A stretch of 64,000 nucleotides of DNA from CALNYX01 sp942490925 (GTDB lineage: Bacteria > Chlamydiota > Chlamydiia > Chlamydiales > JAAKFR01), in NCBI GenBank assembly GCA_942490925.1, contig CALNYX010000017.1, forward strand, positions 1,116,001-1,180,000. Reading direction: 5' to 3'. Under the pieces are notes generated by a model, which made no database searches, was not told where the DNA came from, and saw nothing but the letters and a program-made list of their open reading frames with translations. Position numbers and translations under genes: made by a program. This document shows, one piece after another, positions 58,155 to 64,000 of the stretch; position 1 is the first letter of the stretch, and each line of letters starts with the position of its first letter.

Positions 58155-61100
58155 TTGCAACAAGCCCTTGCACTAGAGACATCTCGATTTGAAGAGATCT
58201 ATCTCTGGCTCAAGCAAAGTATGTCTCCCACTTTTTTCCAAGAAGTGGATAAAGAGTGGATTTTGCTCATTGTCCACTCTCTGATGGGCTTCAAAGTGCA
58301 AGATTTCTCTGCCGAAATTCATCTAAAAAATGCCGCGATCTCCATGCATCTTGACAGTCCAAGTGCCGATGTTGAAATCCTCAAAAACTACCCCATGCAC
58401 GGGATTCGTAACTACACTAGCTACATCTCAAACTCCTCCGCTCCTTTCCCTGGGTCAGATAAGAACCTACGCATTGCAACGATTCAATTTACAGAAGTTG
58501 TAGAGCCTAAGGGAGAACCTCTTTCTGAAGATCACATCGAGCAGCTTGTCAGCTCACTGCAAGCGCGTGATCCTGAGCGCACAAAAGAAAATTGTCTCGA
58601 TATCGTTGAAAAAGTGACAGCGTCTTTTTTGCGAAAAATCCCTATCGAAAGACAAGTGATTGCTCTTGAAATGTTTGAGCGAGCTCAATTGCGAGATCAT
58701 TGCCAATATGAAGTGCAATATGAGGAGAATTGGGAAGAGCACCGCCAACCCTCGATGTTCATCGTGTTGGCCTGGAAGAATGTACAGAAACATAATTTTC
58801 TCTATAGGCTCGCCCGAATGGTGCATCAGCACGGCCTTGTCATGAGCCGAGTTAATGCAACCTATACCAATCCCAACTCCACAAAATCGGTCTTCTTACT
58901 CACATTTGGAGTGCATGGAGAACATGGTCAAGCAGCTTGGGAAGCGGCTGATGTAGCAGACTTTCTACAAGAAGTTGTGACTCTCAAATACTTTGGTTCT
59001 CTTGATCCGATCAATAAAACCTTTGTAGAATCAGGTTTGATTCGGGGAAATTTAGGCAATTTATTGCGCTCAATGATCAGTTTTATCAACCAAGTGTTGG
59101 TTCAAGTCGATCCTAACCTCTATGACTACGAAGCGATTGAAGAGGGACTCTGTCGTCACCCTGAGTTGACAGTCAAGCTTCTCGAGCTGTTTGAATGCAA
59201 ATTCCATCCAACGCACCACGATCTGGAAGCTTACGAATCGGGGCGTGAAGAGTTTGCAGCGCTGGTTGACAAGCTCGATACTGGACATGAATACCACGAT
59301 ACGCGGCGCAAAAATATTTTGTCACAGGCGATGAACTTCATTCACTACACTTTGAAAACCAACTTCTATCGGAACAACAAGACCTCTTTAGGCTTCCGTT
59401 TAGATCCACGCTATTTAGATCATGCTCCTTTTAAACGAGAGGAAATTTTTCCTGAACTCCCCTTTGCAATCTTCTATCTCAAAGGGATGCACTATTTTGG
59501 TTTTCATATCCGCTTCAAAAATCTCTCGCGTGGTGGGCTACGCACCGTTTTCCCTGAGAAAAAAGAGCGGATGTTAGCTGAACGCAACACCATTTTTACT
59601 GAGTGTTATAATCTGGCCTATACGCAAAATAAAAAAAATAAAGATATTCCAGAGGGTGGCGCAAAAGGGGTTATCTTCCTCAAGCCTTTTGAGCGTCTAG
59701 ACTTTGAAGCGCAGATCTACGCGGATGAAATGCAATTGGCTGGATTTAAACCAGAAGAAATTGAACAAAAAGTTGAGCGTTTCAAACAAGAGCAGAAACT
59801 TGAATATCTCTACCAGACCCAACGCTCCTATGTAAAAAATCTCCTCTCACTGATCAACTGCTATCCAGATGGAACCTTGCGTGCTAAACATGTCGTTGAT
59901 TACTGGCAGAAGCCTGAGTATCTCTACTTGGGTCCTGATGAAAACATGCACAATCTGATGATTGAGTGGATTGCCAAGGAGAGCCGAAAAGATCTCTATA
60001 AACCTGGCAGTGCCTTTATCAGCGGTAAGCCAAAGGTAGGGATCAACCACAAAGAGTACGGCGTGACATCACTTACTGTGAATGTCTATATGGAAGAGGC
60101 ATTGAAGTTTTTTGATATCGACCCCAAGCATGACGTCTTCACAGTTAAAATGTCTGGTGGGCCCGATGGTGATGTTGCGGGTAACCAAATCTTGAACCTC
60201 TACCGCTACTATCCAAAAACGGCAAAGCTCTTGGCACTCACAGATGTCTCTGGAACGATCTACGATCCTGAAGGAATCGATCTAGAATCGTGTGTTGATC
60301 TTTTTCGCAAAGGACTGCCCATTCGGAGCTACCCTCCAGAAAAATTGCACATTGGTGGCTTTTTACTCGATCGCGAAGCTAGACGTGAACCCTCACCCTA
60401 CGTCCAACAAACGTTGTGTTGGCGTAATCACGAGGGAGAGGCTGTTGCTGATTGGATCTCTGGAAATGAGATGAACGCAATTTTCCGCAATAATGTTCAC
60501 CAAACAATCACCGATATCTTCATTCCTTGTGGCGGCAGACCGCGCACTCTCCGCTCCACGAATTTTGAAGACTATCTAACAGATTCAGGACAACCAACCT
60601 CTAAAGCAATTATCGAAGGAGCTAACCTCTACCTCTCTCCACTTGCGCGCCAAGCACTCGAAGAGAGAGGGCTTTTAATCGTAAAAGATAGTTCAGCTAA
60701 TAAGGGTGGTGTCATCTGCTCCTCTTTTGAAATTCTCTGTGGCTTGACACTCAAAGATGAAGAGTTTTTAGAGCACAAAGCTGCCTTAGTAGAAGAGATT
60801 TTGGATCGCCTACGCGAATTTGCCCAATTAGAAGCTCAGTTACTGCTACACACACATAAAGCTACAAAGCATCCTCTCACAGAGATTTCAGATGAAATTT
60901 CCAAACGCATCAATATGTTCACCGACCAACTCATCGACTACCTGGATCGGATTGAACTTCCTGAAAATCCAAGCTCAGAGTTGATGCAGTGCTACTTGCA
61001 CTACTGCCCCCGTCTACTGCGGGAAAAATACCAAGAGCGCCTGATCAAGGATGTTCCAGACAACCACAAAAAAGCAATTATTGCCTCTCACATCGCATCA

Positions 61101-61199
61101 AGACTCGTCTATAAAAGAGGTTTGAGTTGGTTTCCAAGCCTAGTCGATATTTTGCCGATTGTTCTCAAAGACAAGAACGTCTTTTTCAATCAGCCTTGA
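58155..61199 (+). CDS. gdh: NAD-dependent glutamate dehydrogenase, large type
   Basis: A 1014-residue enzyme of the large GDH class. The N-terminal half is a regulatory region with ACT-like segments; the catalytic part shows FHIRFKNLSRGGLRTVFPEKKE, PEGGAKGVIFLKP (catalytic Lys), DENMHNLMIEWIA, SGKPKVGINHKEYGVTS, KMSGGPDGDVAGNQIL and IEGANLYLSPLARQALEE. It releases 2-oxoglutarate from glutamate for the TCA cycle. No ATG fits; TTG 58155 follows GGAGGAGG by 14 nt. The 118-bp gap before it contains TTGACA at 58103 but no good -10 box. Confidence 0.93.
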   Translation: MQQALALETSRFEEIYLWLKQSMSPTFFQEVDKEWILLIVHSLMGFKVQDFSAEIHLKNAAISMHLDSPSADVEILKNYPMHGIRNYTSYISNSSAPFPGSDKNLRIATIQFTEVVEPKGEPLSEDHIEQLVSSLQARDPERTKENCLDIVEKVTASFLRKIPIERQVIALEMFERAQLRDHCQYEVQYEENWEEHRQPSMFIVLAWKNVQKHNFLYRLARMVHQHGLVMSRVNATYTNPNSTKSVFLLTFGVHGEHGQAAWEAADVADFLQEVVTLKYFGSLDPINKTFVESGLIRGNLGNLLRSMISFINQVLVQVDPNLYDYEAIEEGLCRHPELTVKLLELFECKFHPTHHDLEAYESGREEFAALVDKLDTGHEYHDTRRKNILSQAMNFIHYTLKTNFYRNNKTSLGFRLDPRYLDHAPFKREEIFPELPFAIFYLKGMHYFGFHIRFKNLSRGGLRTVFPEKKERMLAERNTIFTECYNLAYTQNKKNKDIPEGGAKGVIFLKPFERLDFEAQIYADEMQLAGFKPEEIEQKVERFKQEQKLEYLYQTQRSYVKNLLSLINCYPDGTLRAKHVVDYWQKPEYLYLGPDENMHNLMIEWIAKESRKDLYKPGSAFISGKPKVGINHKEYGVTSLTVNVYMEEALKFFDIDPKHDVFTVKMSGGPDGDVAGNQILNLYRYYPKTAKLLALTDVSGTIYDPEGIDLESCVDLFRKGLPIRSYPPEKLHIGGFLLDREARREPSPYVQQTLCWRNHEGEAVADWISGNEMNAIFRNNVHQTITDIFIPCGGRPRTLRSTNFEDYLTDSGQPTSKAIIEGANLYLSPLARQALEERGLLIVKDSSANKGGVICSSFEILCGLTLKDEEFLEHKAALVEEILDRLREFAQLEAQLLLHTHKATKHPLTEISDEISKRINMFTDQLIDYLDRIELPENPSSELMQCYLHYCPRLLREKYQERLIKDVPDNHKKAIIASHIASRLVYKRGLSWFPSLVDILPIVLKDKNVFFNQP

Positions 61200-61629
61200 C
61201 CTTTTGAATCTGCCCTTGAACATAGGTACGTAAGCCCTCACCTGCTGTGAACTCGGCGCGCATTTTGTAGCTTGCATCCTCTTGCAACTCGTAGATCTCA
61301 AAGCCATCGAACTCTTGCTCTGGCTCACGGAATTCCCAGGCAATAACTTTGGAGTCAACGACACCTTTTCCACATACCTTGCCAACAAGTTGGTTCTCGA
61401 GAGCAATTTGAAAAGCCTCTGATGTCAGTGAAGAGACACGAAATTGATTGTTCATCTTCTGACCCAAGTCATCGATGGTGATCTCCTGACGAAAAACGAT
61501 TTCACCATCGTCATTTGGCTCCACTTTCCAGCGCATAATAAAATCGAGCGCATCATCGGCCATGCTAAAAGTGATCTTGCCCTCACCTTCCCAAACACCT
61601 GGAGAGAAAATAAAAGAGTGTGTTTTCAA
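61186..61629 (-). CDS. hypothetical protein, 147 aa
   Basis: A soluble beta-rich protein (MKTHSFIFSPGVWEGEGKITFSM...MRWKVEPNDDGEIVFRQEITID...YVQGQIQKVKAD) with alternating hydrophobic strands, as in lipocalin-like or FABP-like barrels. No signal peptide or catalytic motif. Overlaps GDH by 14 nt (convergent) and rodA by 4 nt (same strand, ATGA type), so it is cotranscribed with rodA. Function unknown. Confidence 0.75.
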   Translation of the reverse strand: MKTHSFIFSPGVWEGEGKITFSMADDALDFIMRWKVEPNDDGEIVFRQEITIDDLGQKMNNQFRVSSLTSEAFQIALENQLVGKVCGKGVVDSKVIAWEFREPEQEFDGFEIYELQEDASYKMRAEFTAGEGLRTYVQGQIQKVKAD

Positions 61630-62762
61630 AACATGAACCTCCGACTATAAATACTTTGTAGGATTCCAAGAGCTGCCATCGTGACAAAAACAGACGATCC
61701 CCCATAAGAGACCAAGATCAAAGGAACCCCAGTTACAGGCAGAAGATGACACATCATACCAATATTCACAAGGATGTGCATCGCAATATAGACTGTGACC
61801 CCAGCCGACAACATCCGCCCAAAAGGATCTTTTGCTTGCGATGTCACCTGAAAGCCAAAATAGACAAGCCCATAAAAGAGCGCGAGCAAGACAACAAGTC
61901 CAAGCAGACCAAACTCCTCGCCAAAGGCAGGAAAAACTGAATCTGTGTAACCATATGGGAGCCATCCCCGTCCTGTAAACTCACTTGCTCGCCAGCCACT
62001 CCCCGTAATTCCGCCGACGCCAATGGCAGTTGTTGCTGCCCATTGATGGTGATTGTTCGGATCGAGCCGCTCATACTGATACTCTTTGAGCACTTTGGTA
62101 ACATAAGGGCGCATCGTTTCATGAGGGAAGACCCCGCTGAAGATCAATAAGATCACTCCAAGTGCTATCCCACCAGCAATCATCATAAAACGGACCATTT
62201 TGGGATGAGCACCACCAAGGTAGAACATCACACACGTCACTGGGCAAAGCACAAGCGCTGTTCCAAGATCTGGTTGCTTGAGAATCAGCAAGAAGGGAAT
62301 ACCTACAATCAATAAACTTAGCCATGAGGTACGCCAACTCGCTATACTTGAGCTATTGCGCTCTAAAAACCAGCTGAGCGTGATCACGACAATCAGCTTG
62401 GCATACTCCGAGGGCTGAATACTTGCTCCGATGAAAGGGAGGCGATACCACCGATGCACGTTTTGAATCGCCGGCATAAAGAAAAGACCTACCAGACTGA
62501 GCAACATCAACCCATAGAGAATCCATGTCCACTCTCGAATTTTATTGTAGTCAATCCCAGCAAAAAAAATGAAAACAGCCCAACCAAGCAAGAAGCGTTG
62601 AGCTTGACTCTGCACTTTAGGAGTGAAAAAACCGACAGGAGTCGAACTGGAGATAAACAGCGGATCTGTTGCTGAAATCACAAGCAGACTCACGCCCATC
62701 AGAGCGAAAATCACAGGAAGAATCCGCCAGTCAATGCGGTGTAAATAGCGATGTTGCCACAT
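61626..62762 (-). CDS. rodA: peptidoglycan glycosyltransferase RodA
   Basis: SEDS-family membrane protein of 378 residues with ten helices: RIDWRILPVIFALMGVSLLVISAT, PSEYAKLIVVITLSWFLERN, FLLILKQPDLGTALVLCPV, GWRASEFTGRGWLPYGYTDSVFPAFGEEFGLLG and LLPVTGVPLILVSYGGSS. Polymerises glycan in side-wall synthesis, with MreB/PBP2 in other bacteria; in chlamydiae it serves the septal ring. The start at 62762 matches the family; an upstream ATG would run into birA. Matches CT726. Confidence 0.93.
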   Translation of the reverse strand: MWQHRYLHRIDWRILPVIFALMGVSLLVISATDPLFISSSTPVGFFTPKVQSQAQRFLLGWAVFIFFAGIDYNKIREWTWILYGLMLLSLVGLFFMPAIQNVHRWYRLPFIGASIQPSEYAKLIVVITLSWFLERNSSSIASWRTSWLSLLIVGIPFLLILKQPDLGTALVLCPVTCVMFYLGGAHPKMVRFMMIAGGIALGVILLIFSGVFPHETMRPYVTKVLKEYQYERLDPNNHHQWAATTAIGVGGITGSGWRASEFTGRGWLPYGYTDSVFPAFGEEFGLLGLVVLLALFYGLVYFGFQVTSQAKDPFGRMLSAGVTVYIAMHILVNIGMMCHLLPVTGVPLILVSYGGSSVFVTMAALGILQSIYSRRFMF

Positions 62763-62789
62763 AGTTGCGTTTATACTATAATTCAACGC
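62763..62789. promoter_or_regulatory. 27-bp divergent promoter region rodA/birA
   Basis: The whole spacer between the two start codons is 27 bp. Plus strand: TATAAT at 62777-62782, predicting a start at about the birA ATG. Minus strand: TATAGT with about 12 nt to the rodA ATG. There is no room for a Shine-Dalgarno site on either side, so leaderless or near-leaderless mRNAs are likely. Confidence 0.5.
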
Positions 62790-63389
62790 ATGATTCATCA
62801 CCATTTTAAAGAAATTGATTCAACAAATGATTGGGCTAAAGAACAACTTCCCTCTTTTTCCCAGGATGAGATCACCCTCGTGACCGCCGATTCTCAGCTT
62901 AAAGGGCGTGGCCGCTATGGGAGACACTGGGTCTCTCCCACCGGCATGAATTTCTGTGGAAGCTTCTGTTTTTTTGTTGAGGATATGGAGCAAGATCCCC
63001 TTGCCTTCACCCACGTTATGGCCATTTCAATCACTCGCCTACTCCAAGAGCTCAAAATCGAGAGTCAAATCAAATGGCCCAACGACATCCTTGTCGATAA
63101 CAAAAAAATTGGAGGCATTTTGTGTGAAACCATTCCGTGCAGTGGACAATTTGGGGTTGTCATCGGCGTCGGTCTCAACGTCAACACCCCACAAGAAATT
63201 TTAGATACCATCGAGCAACCCGCAACCTCATGCCTAGTTGAGAAAGGTAAATGCATCAGCCTTAAAGAAATCCAAAGCGGCCTCGAATCTCTCTTTACAA
63301 AAGACCTTGCCCTCTATTTGAAGCGAGGCTTTGAACCCTTCCTGCCAACCTTCAAAGAGAAAATCGTCCCTGGAAATCGCGCTCTATAA
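62790..63389 (+). CDS. birA: biotin--[acetyl-CoA-carboxylase] ligase
   Basis: Biotin protein ligase of 199 residues without the N-terminal DNA-binding domain: FKEIDSTNDWAKEQL, KGRGRYGRHWVSPTGMN (biotin/ATP loop, with GRGRYGR) and IKWPNDILVDNKKIGGIL. The C-terminal SH3 part is reduced. Attaches biotin to the acetyl-CoA carboxylase carrier protein. Matches CT725. Start ATG 62790; upstream alternatives overlap rodA. Overlaps the NifU-like gene by 6 nt. Confidence 0.93.
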   Translation: MIHHHFKEIDSTNDWAKEQLPSFSQDEITLVTADSQLKGRGRYGRHWVSPTGMNFCGSFCFFVEDMEQDPLAFTHVMAISITRLLQELKIESQIKWPNDILVDNKKIGGILCETIPCSGQFGVVIGVGLNVNTPQEILDTIEQPATSCLVEKGKCISLKEIQSGLESLFTKDLALYLKRGFEPFLPTFKEKIVPGNRAL

Positions 63390-64000
63390 TTTTAGACCAC
63401 TCATATCTGGAATAACTTTCAAATCGGGATGGATTTTTGCTTTGAGAATCTGCTGAATCGTCGCAAGCGTTCCGCCGATCGCGGAAAAACAAGACGTGCA
63501 CGCCCCTTGATACCCAATTGTCAGCTCCATCTGCTTCAGCTCAATAATTTCAATTCCGCCAGCGTCAAGCTCAATGTAGGGACGAATCTCTTTAGCGATC
63601 ACCTCTTCAATCACCGCCAGCTTCTGCTCTTGCACAAGCTCTTCCCAACCCGGATAAGCCTCTCCCTCCATCTGCTCGGGAACAGGCGAGGCATAACTCT
63701 TTGGCAACGGCAAGTCTAAACACTGCTCAACACCATCCTCGATCGCATCGACCACCAAATTCAAATGGGCATACGTCTCTTCTGGAAAAGCGGGCCGATC
63801 TGGATGGTCGCGCAACTGCTTGTCAATCAATTCAGCAGAAATTCTTTTTGCTTGATCGTAGTTTTTCCCAACAACAAGATCACAAGCCGCTTCAGCAGCT
63901 GCAATCAACGCCGACTGACCAAATAGCTGAAAGCGCGCGTCGACAATCATCCCATCATCCTCATCGACAAGCCAGTAGAAATGTACCTCATTTCCATCAA
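63384..64000 (-). CDS. NifU-like iron-sulfur cluster protein, 5' end outside the window
   Basis: The frame continues off the right edge (residues ...EVHFYWLVDEDDGMIVDARFQLFGQ precede the first internal Met). N-terminal part resembles the IscU domain (ARFQLFGQSALIAAAEAACDLVVGKNYDQAKRISAE), but the cluster-ligand Cys of the FGC motif is replaced by Gln. The C-terminal NifU domain (IELDAGGIEIIELKQMELTIGYQGACTSCFSAIGGTLATIQ) keeps its CxxC. So the N-terminal scaffold is probably inactive while the C-terminal one carries the cluster. Overlaps birA by 6 nt. Confidence 0.85.
   Translation of the reverse strand, partial: DGNEVHFYWLVDEDDGMIVDARFQLFGQSALIAAAEAACDLVVGKNYDQAKRISAELIDKQLRDHPDRPAFPEETYAHLNLVVDAIEDGVEQCLDLPLPKSYASPVPEQMEGEAYPGWEELVQEQKLAVIEEVIAKEIRPYIELDAGGIEIIELKQMELTIGYQGACTSCFSAIGGTLATIQQILKAKIHPDLKVIPDMSGLKL

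Noticed and set aside
1..64000. CRISPR arrays, rRNA genes, prophage or integrase genes
   Set aside because: Looked for regularly spaced repeats, rRNA-like conserved stretches and integrase/transposase frames; none seen. The only mobile sequence is the non-coding MITE.

Overview
The window is a stretch of chromosome from a member of the order Chlamydiales outside the family Chlamydiaceae. Two things show this. First, most genes fall in blocks whose order matches Chlamydia trachomatis: CT460-CT477 (SWIB, lpxG, ispD, truA, HAD, ctcB/ctcC, recO, yidD, pheT, MORN lipoprotein, ogt; 0.4-19 kb), CT627-CT624 (trhO, rpsD, murJ, nfo; 20.7-25.9 kb), CT662-CT658 (hemA, second gyrB/gyrA-like pair, rluD; 27.2-33.6 kb), CT655-CT653 (kdsA, lptC/A/B; 35.4-38 kb), CT500-CT502 (ndk, ruvA, ruvC; 39.6-41.1 kb) and CT732-CT725 (ribH, ribBA, ribD, serS, VIT, P-type ATPase, rodA, birA; 48.9-63.4 kb). 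Second, genes not typical of Chlamydiaceae sit between the blocks: asparaginyl-tRNA synthetase, a WaaF-type heptosyltransferase, a large Hsp70 relative, alanine dehydrogenase, a GT61 glycosyltransferase and a very large NAD-dependent glutamate dehydrogenase. GC content looks mid-forties percent by eye. There is no rRNA, CRISPR array, phage or complete insertion sequence.

Layout. 0-5 kb: lipid A, isoprenoid and tRNA-modification genes in a tight overlapping series. 5-13 kb: a broken M15-peptidase-like lipoprotein, tRNA-Leu, the CtcB/CtcC two-component pair, a ribosome hibernation factor, tRNA-Arg, recO, secreted or membrane proteins of unknown function, and tRNA-Leu. 13-21 kb: DUF155 protein, yidD, LysM protein, a PheT that lacks its tRNA-binding domain, MORN lipoprotein, O6-methylguanine repair, and an Inc-like membrane protein. 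21-34 kb: rpsD, an RRM protein, murJ, nfo-asnS, hemA, a type IIA topoisomerase pair, and an rluD whose first codons were replaced by a 165-bp miniature inverted-repeat element. 34-42 kb: KH protein, tRNA-Arg, folK-kdsA-lptC-lptA-lptB (Kdo and LPS export), an orphan PabA/TrpG amidotransferase, GT61, ndk, ruvAC, heptosyltransferase. 42-49 kb: Hsp70-like protein, ald, smc. 49-64 kb: riboflavin synthesis genes interrupted by two small paralogous Inc-like genes, serS, a regulator with an internal stop, MFS exporter, VIT-type transporter plus P1B-4-type metal ATPase (frameshifted), GDH, rodA, birA and a NifU-like gene running off the end.

The most unusual features are: (1) the MITE in rluD, where removing the element exactly restores an alternative in-frame start; (2) the PheT that lacks its B2/EMAP-like domain; (3) a dispersed hairpin repeat seen twice with a compensatory stem change; (4) three candidate inclusion-membrane proteins; and (5) several single-base frameshifts in homopolymers that need read-level checking. 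Genome packing is extreme: many neighbouring genes overlap, including convergent overlaps of 59 to 101 bp.
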